Both the position numbers and the translations under genes were made by a program. Shown here piece after piece: positions 1 to 7,989 of a DNA stretch of 41,481 nucleotides (position 1 is its first letter; every line of letters starts with the position of its first letter). The stretch comes from a virus: positions 1-41,481 of IMG/VR virus record IMGVR_UViG_3300036865_000018, one strand, 5' to 3'. The notes under the pieces were generated by a model. It saw only the letters and a program-made list of their open reading frames with translations, searched no databases and was not told the DNA's origin.

Positions 1-34
1 ACAGAGAAGGGTCACGCCACCCCCTCCAACACCC
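1..34. repeat. Left copy of a 34-bp inverted repeat
   Basis: The first 34 bases are the exact reverse complement of 40820-40853. The match runs up to the window edge, so the repeat may be longer outside. On the minus strand it covers the last codons of the 12-122 gene (ending VLEGVA) and the GTG start of a following gene beginning VTLLC, which is cut by the edge. The right copy holds the same arrangement on the plus strand. It may be a duplicated gene junction, a terminal inverted repeat, or the place where an assembly stopped. Confidence 0.85.
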
Positions 35-122
35 ATAGTGCGAAAGCAAGAAGGTATTCTTTAGGGATGTACTCATAATCACCGTACAGGAACAGATCGC
101 CGTCGTCGTCTATATACGCCAT
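12..122 (-). CDS. Small acidic hypothetical protein (36 aa)
   Basis: The ATG at 122 opens a 36-residue acidic and aromatic peptide, with DDDGDLFLYGDYEY near the start, ending in VLEGVA. Its last residues and stop match those of the 40648-40842 gene because both sit in the inverted repeat. It follows the methyltransferase gene in the leftward operon after about 56 nt. No family recognised. The shared 3' end with another compact gene supports its being real, but it is very short. Confidence 0.5.
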   Translation of the reverse strand: MAYIDDDGDLFLYGDYEYIPKEYLLAFALWVLEGVA

Positions 123-178
123 GACAGTCCCATGAGCGTCTTTGAATGGTGGCGGCGCTATCGCGTCTCGGGCTTTGG

Positions 179-883
179 TCACCGGTGATCCTCAGCCATC
201 CTCGCATCATGCAGTCGGCCGTGCACCATCGACGGCCCGCGACGTTCAGCCACGACCACGAGCATCCGCCCAGCGAGCACATTGAACCACGGCACGCGCT
301 TGATCCAGCGCCAGCGCTGTCGTGTGCTTGGGCTCATCGCTTTCACAGTCGGATGACTCGTGCCGAGATAGGCGACCCTGAGCACGCGAAATCCAGCGGC
401 GTCAAGGATCTGACAAAACTCGCGTCGCCCGAATGCGTATTGATAAAACACGCCAGCCTTCTCGTGATTCCATGCGAACACGCGGCGCAGATTCAGATAC
501 GGCACCGAGACGACGACACGCCCGCCAGGTCTCACGACCCGAGCAGCTTCCGAAGCAAACGCATAGGGTCCGCGCTCGTCATGCTCCCACACGCCGAGCG
601 AGACATAGCCGTCGAACCACCCACTCGGGAACTCAATCGAGCGACCATCCATCCGCATCGCGGGCCCCACGAGATCCACGCCGACCGCATCGTGTCGGTG
701 CGCCTTAAACCACGCGACGACGGTGCCATGCCCGCTCCCGACGTCGATGATGCGACCACGACTCGGAAACGCGAAGCGTAATAGAGTCGCTAGTGCGCCG
801 CGCTCCTCGATAGGCTCAGCAGCCGAGGCAAGATGCTCGTCCCAGAGCGTGTCCAGCGAGGTCCGCGAGTACGAGGCTTCCAC
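179..883 (-). CDS. Class I SAM-dependent methyltransferase
   Basis: This is a 234-residue Rossmann-fold methyltransferase. Motif I (IIDVGSGHG, residues 45-53) binds S-adenosylmethionine. An acidic residue closes strand 2 (VGVD, near 70), a motif IV-like segment YVSLGVWEH lies at 93-101, and RPGG (118-121) precedes strand VVVSVP. The layout resembles the Methyltransf_11/23 type that acts on small molecules, sugars or lipids, rather than a DNA methyltransferase; no DPPY or PC motif is visible. The start is GTG at 883, directly after the stop of the upstream gene. It lies two genes after a formyltransferase, so both may modify a nucleotide sugar or surface polysaccharide. The substrate is not shown by the sequence. 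Confidence 0.85.
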   Translation of the reverse strand: MEASYSRTSLDTLWDEHLASAAEPIEERGALATLLRFAFPSRGRIIDVGSGHGTVVAWFKAHRHDAVGVDLVGPAMRMDGRSIEFPSGWFDGYVSLGVWEHDERGPYAFASEAARVVRPGGRVVVSVPYLNLRRVFAWNHEKAGVFYQYAFGRREFCQILDAAGFRVLRVAYLGTSHPTVKAMSPSTRQRWRWIKRVPWFNVLAGRMLVVVAERRGPSMVHGRLHDARMAEDHR

Positions 884-1075
884 CTACTTCGGCTCGTCGT
901 CGCCCTTGAAGATGAACTTCCCATCGCCGTCGCGCTTGATGGACACGAAGCAGATGGAGCCGCCGAGCTTCGCGAGCGACAACTTTTCGAACTCGTCAGT
1001 GCTGTCGGGTGTGGTTGGTTCTGGTGGCGTTGGCACTCCTTCAACCGGATAGTTTCCTTTGAGATATTCACTCAC
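884..1075 (-). CDS. Small hypothetical protein (63 aa)
   Basis: A GTG start at 1075 overlaps the formyltransferase stop by 4 nt (GTGA), and the stop directly abuts the methyltransferase start. The N-terminal half is rich in Pro and Thr; the C-terminal half looks like a short beta hairpin (SICFVSIKRDGDGKFIF). No family recognised. Tight coupling on both sides suggests it belongs to the formyltransferase/methyltransferase group. Confidence 0.65.
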   Translation of the reverse strand: MSEYLKGNYPVEGVPTPPEPTTPDSTDEFEKLSLAKLGGSICFVSIKRDGDGKFIFKGDDEPK

Positions 1076-1800
1076 GCGCGCACCTCCGTCCAGAGGTTCA
1101 GAAACTCTTGACAGACTTCTTCGGTAAAGTCTTTGGCCCGAGTATAGCGCAGCTCATGCGCTCGGTTCTGTGGTAGCCCCTGGGGTAGATCGAGATGATA
1201 GTCGTGGCAGAGCGCCAGCATGGAGACCACGCGACGGTGGCCCTGGCGCACCGCTTCCATGCTATTCGTCCACGGGTCACACTCGGGACGATGCGGATTA
1301 AAGGAACGATCGTTTCGGCGGCACCAGAAGACACGCTCAAGGATTGGTCCCGTATCAAGGCCCTTCGCGAGATAGTGCAGCGTCGTCCCCACCAGATCCG
1401 GACGATGGTCGTACTCCGCCCAGAAGTTACAGGCGGTGCCGCGATATTCCGGCGCGATACCCGCGTGCAGATTGATCGCGCGAGCGGCGATCAGGTCATC
1501 GACGAAAGGCTCGCGTATCCAGGACGTGCCGTTGACGAGCACGTAGTCGTAGGTCGAGTTCATCCCGAGTCCCGATAGCGTATTGAAGGGCACTCGATAT
1601 GTCGCGGTATCGCGGGGATCACCGAACACTTTCACCTCAGCCTCGGCCATTTTCGCCATATAGGCGTGCCATGCGGGGCCGCGCTGAGCCGAACTCCGCC
1701 CAGGCTGCTCTTGCACATAGTCCACGTCCCCGAGGGTCCTCATCGAGACGGCCAGCGCCCGATGACGACGCGCGGCTCCGGCCAGCAACAAGATCCTCAT
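1072..1800 (-). CDS. Formyltransferase-family protein (sugar N-formyltransferase or Fmt-like)
   Basis: This 242-residue protein has the signature of the folate-dependent formyl transferase family. NLHAGIAPEYRG at 110-121 supplies the catalytic Asn110 and His112 and the following YRG, and LDTGPIL at 148-154 supplies Asp149. Together they form the N-H-D triad of Fmt, PurN and nucleotide-sugar N-formyltransferases. The N-terminus (MRILLLAG) is a Rossmann-like strand. There is no Fmt C-terminal OB domain, and the length fits sugar formyltransferases better than Fmt (about 310 aa). It starts with a 4-nt ATGA overlap on the previous gene and is followed by a small gene and a methyltransferase. A role in surface-sugar modification is inference. 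Confidence 0.85.
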   Translation of the reverse strand: MRILLLAGAARRHRALAVSMRTLGDVDYVQEQPGRSSAQRGPAWHAYMAKMAEAEVKVFGDPRDTATYRVPFNTLSGLGMNSTYDYVLVNGTSWIREPFVDDLIAARAINLHAGIAPEYRGTACNFWAEYDHRPDLVGTTLHYLAKGLDTGPILERVFWCRRNDRSFNPHRPECDPWTNSMEAVRQGHRRVVSMLALCHDYHLDLPQGLPQNRAHELRYTRAKDFTEEVCQEFLNLWTEVRA

Positions 1801-1901
1801 CGAAACGCCAGACTCATCATCAACCCTCCGATGACCCCCAACCAGAACGCGAAACAGATCGACAGGATGTAGTCGATCGGATCACTGTGGTCGTCGTTCA
1901 T
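1797..1901 (-). CDS. Small single-pass membrane protein (34 aa)
   Basis: The ATG at 1901 overlaps the previous stop (ATGA) and the gene ends in an ATGA overlap with the formyltransferase. After a short acidic N-terminus (MNDDHSDP) there is one hydrophobic helix of about 22 residues (ILSICFAFWLGVIGGLMMSL). Function unknown. The ORF extends upstream in frame, but the internal start is preferred because of the coupled overlap and protein-like composition. Confidence 0.55.
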   Translation of the reverse strand: MNDDHSDPIDYILSICFAFWLGVIGGLMMSLAFR

Positions 1902-2071
1902 TTCGCAGGCGTCCCCGGCACAGGGACGACCATCTGCACGCATTCCCCGTATCGTACCTGAAGATGCAGGTCGTTGTCGCATTCGTTGAGCGTCCGATAC
2001 TGCCCACGAAGCTCCCAGGCACACGAGCCCGGTGCCGCGCAGATCCACACGAGCAAGAGGAAGTAACTCAT
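1898..2071 (-). CDS. Small secreted Cys-containing protein (57 aa)
   Basis: The start at 2071 overlaps the upstream stop (ATGA); AAGG lies a few bases upstream. The N-terminus MSYFLLLVWICAAPGSCAW looks like a short signal peptide, followed by about 40 polar residues with two more cysteines (NEC, GEC) that could pair after export. The gene ends in an ATGA overlap. No family recognised. Confidence 0.6.
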   Translation of the reverse strand: MSYFLLLVWICAAPGSCAWELRGQYRTLNECDNDLHLQVRYGECVQMVVPVPGTPAK

Positions 2072-2199
2072 ACCGCCTTCGGGTGCTGGAGTCGCCAACG
2101 CACGAGGATGAGCGCCTGCGCATAGTCTCGCAGATTCGCGGCTTGGCGCTCTAGTACATCCGCGCGGTGGATCGCTTGCTCGATCCGGCGCGTCAACAT
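2068..2199 (-). CDS. Small helical protein (43 aa)
   Basis: The preferred start is ATG 2199 (MLTRRIEQAIHRADVLERQ). The product is a short amphipathic, probably coiled-coil helix ending in VRWRLQHPKAV. It ends in an ATGA overlap with the next gene. A longer in-frame ORF reaches 2292 but would run into the end of the upstream gene. Function unknown. Confidence 0.5.
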   Translation of the reverse strand: MLTRRIEQAIHRADVLERQAANLRDYAQALILVRWRLQHPKAV

Positions 2200-2245
2200 G
2201 GGCTCAGTCGTGATGCCGTGTCGCAAGGTGCCAGACCAGTGCCCT

Positions 2246-2899
2246 CTAGAGTCCAACGCCGGTGAGGGAGCGTTGCGGCGGCGGGCCGCCACCGGCCTTG
2301 GTCAGGCGCAAGTGGGCAATAGCACTAAAGTTGATTGCGCCCATGATGAGCTTCATTGTCGTCGTCGCGAATGTTTTGTTGACGGTGGTGCCCGTCCAAT
2401 TCACTGTGGCAGCAACATCCGCCCCCGTCGCATCCTCGAAATGGCCCGCCGCGAGGGTCGTGCCGGTGCCCGTGATGAGGACGGTTGCGCTGTCTTGCAA
2501 CGTGAAGGTACTGGTATACCCAAACGCCGCCCCACCCGCCGCGAGGTCGATGGTGTAGGCTCCTGATCCAGGAGCCGATCCGCTGCTTAAATCACCCTGA
2601 AAGGTTTGCTGGTTCGCGCTTTCAGCCGCTGCATGAAAGTAGTCACCCGCGATGCGCGGATCGTTTCCTGCCGCCGAATCCTCGGGGTGACCCGGAATCG
2701 TGGTGAGCCATCCCGCGTTCAGACTATCCCCATTGGCGTTGGTGTAGGTCGTAGGGTAAGTGTCGAGCAGCACCGGAACGCCGCAACTCGGATCAGTGAC
2801 GAATCCGGCCGTCTTGCGGAAATCGAAGCACATATCGAATGCATAGACTGGCGTGATCCACGCGAGCACAATAACGAGCGCGAGTCTGAGGCGTCTCAT
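2246..2899 (-). CDS. Secreted beta-rich protein, possible virion surface or fibre component (217 aa)
   Basis: A Sec signal peptide (MRRLRLALVIVLAWITPVYA) precedes a Thr/Ala/Gly-rich, beta-type mature part. The start overlaps the upstream stop by one base (TGATG). The last part, from about residue 140, contains VNWTGTTVNKTFATTTMKL, resembling repeated beta-sandwich fibre domains. It belongs to the run of secreted proteins from 2246 to 10258. Its exact virion position is unknown. Confidence 0.65.
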   Translation of the reverse strand: MRRLRLALVIVLAWITPVYAFDMCFDFRKTAGFVTDPSCGVPVLLDTYPTTYTNANGDSLNAGWLTTIPGHPEDSAAGNDPRIAGDYFHAAAESANQQTFQGDLSSGSAPGSGAYTIDLAAGGAAFGYTSTFTLQDSATVLITGTGTTLAAGHFEDATGADVAATVNWTGTTVNKTFATTTMKLIMGAINFSAIAHLRLTKAGGGPPPQRSLTGVGL

Positions 2900-3363
2900 C
2901 AGAAGGGCAACATGGCGGCCGGAACGTTCGCCAGCACTGCGGCCACGCCTGCATCAAGTTGCGTCTGGTTCGTGATCGTCGCCGTGGCGAGCCGCGAGGA
3001 CCAATCGACCAAGAGCGCCTGGACGGCCGTCACGTCCGATGGCAAGATCCCCAACGCGGTCGCGCCCGCTGAGAGTTCAGTCGGGAAGTTCGTCATGATC
3101 GTCTGATTCAGCGCGAGACGCTGGAGAAAGGCGGTGCCGAGATCCTGCGTTGCCTTCTGCACCCTCGGCCAATCTTGAAAGAGCGGTTGCCCCGGAGTCT
3201 CCGCGCTGTGCTGGATGATCTGCACGTTGGCCCGCATGTTGTTCTGCATCGTGGAGAGGTTCTGCGTGATCTCGACGACCGCGTAGAATCGGTCGATGGT
3301 GGTGGGCGCGGCGACGGCCACCCACAGGACGACGAGGCATACGAGCTCGGCAAGGCGCCTCAC
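2899..3363 (-). CDS. Secreted or membrane-anchored helical protein (154 aa)
   Basis: I place the start at GTG 3363, which overlaps the stop of the large fibre gene as GTGA. A longer ORF reaches 3600 only by reading antisense-like sequence inside the fibre gene. From GTG, the N-terminus VRRLAELVCLVVLWVAVAAP is a signal peptide or membrane anchor. The rest is helical and Ala/Gln/Thr-rich, with a QNLSTMQNNM segment and repeated ATATITNQTQLDAGVAAV-type stretches. No family recognised. Confidence 0.65.
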   Translation of the reverse strand: MRRLAELVCLVVLWVAVAAPTTIDRFYAVVEITQNLSTMQNNMRANVQIIQHSAETPGQPLFQDWPRVQKATQDLGTAFLQRLALNQTIMTNFPTELSAGATALGILPSDVTAVQALLVDWSSRLATATITNQTQLDAGVAAVLANVPAAMLPF

Positions 3364-6300
3364 GGACACGCCACTACGTTCGGCCCGAAGATCGCCGACG
3401 CCCCCGCCGAGTCCGTCACGTTGGCGGTCACGCTTGCCCCGTCCCGCACGAGGGTCTTCGTGAACACAAAGGGCGCGGTCGTCTGCGTGGGCTTGCCGCC
3501 CGGCGTGGTCGAGATGGTCTGCACCCCATCCACATACCACGTGACGGCCGTGATCGGCAATGCCCCCGAGGTCACCCCGAGGACCAGGGACACCGGGCAC
3601 CGCTTATTCGACTGCGTGACGATGAACCCGGTCGGCCCTCCCGAGCCCGCGAGGGTAAAGGTCGCCACGCAGGACTTCGCCGAGTCCATCAGGACCGTCA
3701 GCGGCGAGGTGGTGCCCGAGCACCCCGCGCTTCCGCTCCAGCCCGAGAACACGGACCCCACGTTGGGGGTCGCCGTGATGATGGCATTCGCGCCTTGAAT
3801 GAACGACCCCGAGCCCGTCACGGTCCCGAGCCCGCTCCCGGTGGCCGTGGCCGTCATCGTCACCGTGGGCAGGAGTGTGAAGGTCGCCGTGCAGGTCGTG
3901 TCAGCCGTCAACGTCACGGTGCCCGTCGAGCACGCCGCCGGCGACCAGCCCCCGAAGAACGAGGCCGCATTGGGCGCAGCGGTCATCGTGACCACTGAGC
4001 CATCCGGGTAGGTGCCCGCGCCCGTGGTCGTGCCGCCGCCTGTGCCTGCGGTGTTGATCGTCAACACGCGATTGGGCTGCGCCACGTTCGGCGTGCTGAA
4101 GGACGCGAGGCACACGGTATCGAGGTTCAGCGTCACGTTTACGGTCGGATTCGTGGGGTCGGTGCAGTTACTCCCCGAGGTCGTCGTCCAGCCTGCGAAC
4201 GCGGACGCGGGATCCGGGATCGCCTGGATCTGCACGACGGAGCCCTGATAGTAGGTACCCGCCCCAGTGACCGTCCCGGTGCCAGCTCCAGTCTTGTTCA
4301 GGGTCAGCGGATGAATGTTGACCGATGGCGCCGTGGCAAGCGAGGACAAGAGTAGTGCCCAATTCGGCGTCGTGCCGATCGCCAGCGCGGGCGCATAGCT
4401 ATCGCCAGTTCCGGTGAAGCGCCGAGAACCGTAGAAGCTCGCCACGTTCGCTGTGCTCGCCCCGCCGTTGGTGCCATTACTCGTCGTCCCGGAGGCGTAG
4501 TTGGGCGCTTGGGTAAACGTGGTGCTGGACGGACCCTCGACGCCCAATGCCCCGAGGAACAGGCGCACGACGTTACTGAGTCCCGTCATCACCGCTGAGG
4601 GGGAGGCCGAGGCGCCGTTGGTCCCGATGGTGGAGGAGTTCGTGAACGTGGTGCTCGCGTTCAACGCATATTCTTCGAGTGTGATCGAGCTGGCGATCGT
4701 CGGCGCCGAGAGCGTCAGCGTGACGGTGTTCGCAGAGGTCAGCGACGCGAACGGGCGCGAGCCCCAGAGCGAGACCGTGACCCCGTTGCCCGCCGCGCCC
4801 CCGGAGCGTGTCTGCTCGCCGAGCTTCACGTATTGATTGCCGAGGCTATCGACCATCTTCACGTGATCGGACGTCTGCCCGCTCGTGGTGCTGAGGTTGT
4901 CGGTCACCGCCCGCACGATCAGGAGGTTGTTCTTGTTCGCAGTCGCGGTCGGCGTGGCGGTGATGACGTTGCTCAGGGACTTCGTCGCGGTCGCCCCACG
5001 GTTGCCGAGGTAGGCGAAGTCGCCGAGTTGTGTGTTGAAGGTGGCGGTGCAGATCGTGCTCGAGGTGATCGTCACCGAACCATCAGTACAGTCGGCGGCG
5101 CCCGTCCAGCCCGCGAAGTCCGAGGTCGGCGTGGGCGTGGCCGTGAGGTTCACGACGGTTCCATTGACGTAGGTCGTCGTGCCGGTCGGGATCGTGGTGC
5201 CGGTGCCAGTGCCGGCGTTCGTGATCGTGAGGGAGATCGGGCCTCCGGTGGCGCAGGCGATATTTGAGAGGCCGCTCCCGTTCGTGCCCGCAAGAGACGC
5301 TTGGACTTGATAACAACTCGTCGGGTTGCCGGAGAGCGTGTCAATGTACGAGACCGAGGCCCCGCCAACCGTGGCATAGACGACCGTCGTCGGGGTACAC
5401 GTGGGAGTGGTCGTCACGCACCGATAGATGTTGAATCCATCTTGCGTGAACGGCGCGGTCGGCGTCCAGTGCAGCGTGCGCGTGGTGGAGTTGGTCGTGG
5501 TCGTGGACGCACTCGTAGCAAAGGCGCTTGTGTTCCCCGCCGCATCCCGCGCCCGGACCTGCCACGTGTACTGCGTGCTGGCGCTCAGCCCCGTATCAGT
5601 AAAACTAGTCGTCGTCGGCGTCGCGATCTGGACGAAGGCATTGGTGCCGAGCGCGCGTTGGAGATCATAGGCGGTGACGCCGACGTTATCGGTCGAGGCG
5701 GCCCACGCAAGATCCGCCGACGCGGACGTGACATTCGAGACCGAGGGGACTCCGGGCGTCGTGGGCGGCGTGACGTCGCCGCTCGCCGCCGCCTGGAAAT
5801 TCGCGCCCGTCATGACCGATTTGTCCCAATTCAGCCCGCCCGTCGTCCACGTATGCGTTGGATTCGCCGTGCCGGGGCCTCGGTCGCCCCCGGTCGGGTT
5901 AAAGACTGAGTCGGTCCACAGCCCCGTCTGATTGGTCGTGGGGGTGCCGGTCCCGTTGAAGCCCATGAAGGACGTCGCCGACAGATCCCCGGCCGCGCTG
6001 GTGATAGACAGCGAGACCGTGCCGCCCGACCCTCCGCTGACGGCATTCCCGTGATTGACCGGCGTCGTCGTATCGACACCCGTCGCGCTGATCGCGCCAG
6101 ACTCCATGATGTAAGTACCGCCGCCATGCACGGTAAAGGCGATCGAGACGGTCTGGGCGCCGACGAGCGCGGTCGACCCTCCCCAGCTCTCGGCGTGAAG
6201 CAGCGTGTCCACGCTATCCGCCGTTGATCCAGCAATCAGCGCGAGCCCCGTTGATCCGACCGACACCGAATTGATGGTCGGCATGGACCCAAGCGTCTGA

Positions 6301-6497
6301 TCCGAGATCAGGATATGCACGATCACGCCCTTGGTGCCCGCACCGAGCGTGATCGAATAGGTGAACGGCGAGGCGGGATTGGCCGACTGGACCCCGTTAC
6401 CGAATGCGTCGAATGAGACGGCGGCCTCCACGGGGGACGCGCGCAGGATCGCGAGCGCCACCAGGAGGAGCACGCCACGGCGTATCAGGCGCGTCAT
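3360..6497 (-). CDS. Large secreted fibre/adhesin-like protein with FN3 and InlB-B-type repeats
   Basis: The ATG at 6497 (ATGA overlap upstream) gives 1045 residues. A signal peptide (MTRLIRRGVLLLVALAILRA, cleavage near VEA-AV) is followed by a beta domain (about 27-240), a fibronectin type III domain (about 240-335, with ADLAWAASTDNVGVTAYDL and YTWQVRARDAAGN), and a second FN3-like unit (to about 415). Next comes an InlB-B-like repeat (about 420-490), a second copy of an N-terminal-like beta domain (about 490-725), and three more InlB-B-like repeats (about 725-960; each has AGTG..T.G.GTY..GSVV, a central FxGW and a closing Cys-x-A-T/S-F). The C-terminus is Ig-like. Such domains bind host surfaces or glycans. 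A role as receptor-binding fibre is inferred; a secreted phage-encoded adhesin is also possible. Confidence 0.75.
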   Translation of the reverse strand: MTRLIRRGVLLLVALAILRASPVEAAVSFDAFGNGVQSANPASPFTYSITLGAGTKGVIVHILISDQTLGSMPTINSVSVGSTGLALIAGSTADSVDTLLHAESWGGSTALVGAQTVSIAFTVHGGGTYIMESGAISATGVDTTTPVNHGNAVSGGSGGTVSLSITSAAGDLSATSFMGFNGTGTPTTNQTGLWTDSVFNPTGGDRGPGTANPTHTWTTGGLNWDKSVMTGANFQAAASGDVTPPTTPGVPSVSNVTSASADLAWAASTDNVGVTAYDLQRALGTNAFVQIATPTTTSFTDTGLSASTQYTWQVRARDAAGNTSAFATSASTTTTNSTTRTLHWTPTAPFTQDGFNIYRCVTTTPTCTPTTVVYATVGGASVSYIDTLSGNPTSCYQVQASLAGTNGSGLSNIACATGGPISLTITNAGTGTGTTIPTGTTTYVNGTVVNLTATPTPTSDFAGWTGAADCTDGSVTITSSTICTATFNTQLGDFAYLGNRGATATKSLSNVITATPTATANKNNLLIVRAVTDNLSTTSGQTSDHVKMVDSLGNQYVKLGEQTRSGGAAGNGVTVSLWGSRPFASLTSANTVTLTLSAPTIASSITLEEYALNASTTFTNSSTIGTNGASASPSAVMTGLSNVVRLFLGALGVEGPSSTTFTQAPNYASGTTSNGTNGGASTANVASFYGSRRFTGTGDSYAPALAIGTTPNWALLLSSLATAPSVNIHPLTLNKTGAGTGTVTGAGTYYQGSVVQIQAIPDPASAFAGWTTTSGSNCTDPTNPTVNVTLNLDTVCLASFSTPNVAQPNRVLTINTAGTGGGTTTGAGTYPDGSVVTMTAAPNAASFFGGWSPAACSTGTVTLTADTTCTATFTLLPTVTMTATATGSGLGTVTGSGSFIQGANAIITATPNVGSVFSGWSGSAGCSGTTSPLTVLMDSAKSCVATFTLAGSGGPTGFIVTQSNKRCPVSLVLGVTSGALPITAVTWYVDGVQTISTTPGGKPTQTTAPFVFTKTLVRDGASVTANVTDSAGASAIFGPNVVACP

Positions 6498-7486
6498 ACA
6501 GCGGCCGCGAACCACCTCGGAACAGAGCCCACACCAAACCAGCGCAAGATCGTCGTGGTCAGCCAGGAGATGGTCAGATTGGCCGGAGTTCCGGGGGTAG
6601 CCGCCGTTCCAGCACATCCGATCCGCGTATCGCCCGCTGCCGGATCGTCCCAGTAGATGATCGAGCCCTGAGCCGCCGACTGCCGATACAGCATGAACCC
6701 GCCGAACGTAGCATCGGCAAAGTTACTGCCCGTGGTCGTCGGCGCGCGCGTTTCCAGGTTCTGAAGGTTGATCTGGAGCGCGCCATCAATCCAGGATTGG
6801 ATCACGCCATCCCGCACGCCCGGGGTGTTGAGCTTGTAATGATACTCTAGGCAGTGCCACGAATTATCGGGGATCGGGACCGCCAGCCCACCGTCTCCGG
6901 CGAACGGCTCACAGTCATTGAACCAATTTGTTGTGTAGGCGCCGCCCACCTGAACCCCGCCGACGATGTTGCTTGAATAGCAGGCGTAAGAGTCAACCGT
7001 ACCCGTGTGTGCGAGTCGGTTGCCGAGGTTTTCGGGGATGAACTCTGGAAAGGCGCCGGTCCCCGTCGAGGGCGAGAAATTCTTGATGTACATCATCTTC
7101 GAGTGCCCATTGACCGGGGACGGAAAGTAATTAATCGTGTAGCGCCAGGCCCGGAAGTACATCTCGGTCACATGCGGGAGCGCCGTCAAATCCCCGGCCG
7201 ACTGCTGATTGCCCTTCGACATATCGCAGGCGTCGAAGTTGTCTTGCGAGGCGTCGGTATTCGAGTACGTGAACTTCACCGACTTCGTGCCCGAGTGAGC
7301 CTGTTCCGTCGAGATCACGCAATGATCGACGCCATCGGGAAAGTTGTTCGTCCGTAATGTCCAGCCCGAGGGCGGCGTGAATGGGACGACCGCTGTCTCG
7401 AAGTTCTCATCGAAGAACACAGTGGCATCGGCGCCACCCGAGAGCATCCCGATCACCGTCAGCGCGAGGAGGAGACGCCAGATCAT
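6494..7486 (-). CDS. Secreted ConA-like jelly-roll protein (polysaccharide lyase/lectin-like)
   Basis: The start at 7486 overlaps the upstream stop (ATGA). The 330-residue product begins with a signal peptide (MIWRLLLALTVIGMLSGGAD). The mature part has features of concanavalin-like folds: FFDENFE near the start, a WHCLEYHYKLNTPG strand pair, a VIQSWIDGALQ strand near 235-245, and IIYWDDPAAG near 280. This pattern is typical of polysaccharide lyase and LamG-type jelly rolls. It may bind or degrade host polysaccharide as a tail protein. Catalytic residues cannot be assigned by eye. Confidence 0.6.
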   Translation of the reverse strand: MIWRLLLALTVIGMLSGGADATVFFDENFETAVVPFTPPSGWTLRTNNFPDGVDHCVISTEQAHSGTKSVKFTYSNTDASQDNFDACDMSKGNQQSAGDLTALPHVTEMYFRAWRYTINYFPSPVNGHSKMMYIKNFSPSTGTGAFPEFIPENLGNRLAHTGTVDSYACYSSNIVGGVQVGGAYTTNWFNDCEPFAGDGGLAVPIPDNSWHCLEYHYKLNTPGVRDGVIQSWIDGALQINLQNLETRAPTTTGSNFADATFGGFMLYRQSAAQGSIIYWDDPAAGDTRIGCAGTAATPGTPANLTISWLTTTILRWFGVGSVPRWFAAAV

Positions 7487-7989
7487 GGCGCGAAATACCC
7501 GCAGAGCGCGAGATGCCACCCCATATTGGTCACCGACGGCGCGACGACCGTGACGGCCACGCCTGCCGCCGCCGCCTTCATCCCGTTTCCGGAGAACGAC
7601 CCGAAGTAACTCCCCATCTGCGTCCCCGCCGTGTTGACGAGGTTGCTCGTGCCCGCGAACATCCCGAACGTCGGCGAGTTCGGCAGATTAGTAGACGTGA
7701 GCGACGCTGGCGTTGAAATGCCGACAGAGCCCCCCTGGGCGAAGGCGTTCGCCTCCAGCGAATTGAGATAGACGAACATCCCGGCCGGCGGCGTGAGGGT
7801 GACCGTTTGGGCCCCCGTCCCCCGAGCCTCGGCGCACACCTGCGACGCCCGAAGCTCGGTCGGGACTTGCTGGACCGGGGCTTGAGCGTGAGCGAGACGT
7901 ACGAGGATGTACAACACGAGCGCGACGATAACTGCGCCGATCGCCACTCCTTGGAATACATCGGCGGCGACGTTCTTGTCTTGCTTCAT
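7483..7989 (-). CDS. Membrane-anchored small beta protein, paralogue of 7986-8441
   Basis: The start at 7989 overlaps the upstream stop (ATGA). The 168-residue product has an N-terminal membrane segment (IGAVIVALVLYILVRLAHA) ending in a signal-peptidase-like AHA. The mature part is clearly related to its neighbour: both contain AQAPVQ.VP.ELRASQVCA, LTPP.G.F.Y.NS.E, SGNG and an ending LCGY.AP. Here the n-region is longer and acidic/basic (MKQDKNVAADVFQG), so it may stay anchored. Probably a surface or fibre-tip component; no named family. Confidence 0.65.
   Translation of the reverse strand: MKQDKNVAADVFQGVAIGAVIVALVLYILVRLAHAQAPVQQVPTELRASQVCAEARGTGAQTVTLTPPAGMFVYLNSLEANAFAQGGSVGISTPASLTSTNLPNSPTFGMFAGTSNLVNTAGTQMGSYFGSFSGNGMKAAAAGVAVTVVAPSVTNMGWHLALCGYFAP

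Noticed and set aside
2899-3600. 233-codon version of the minus-strand gene at 2899
   Set aside because: The first 79 codons lie inside the large fibre gene in another frame; GTG 3363 with a 4-nt overlap gives a natural start.
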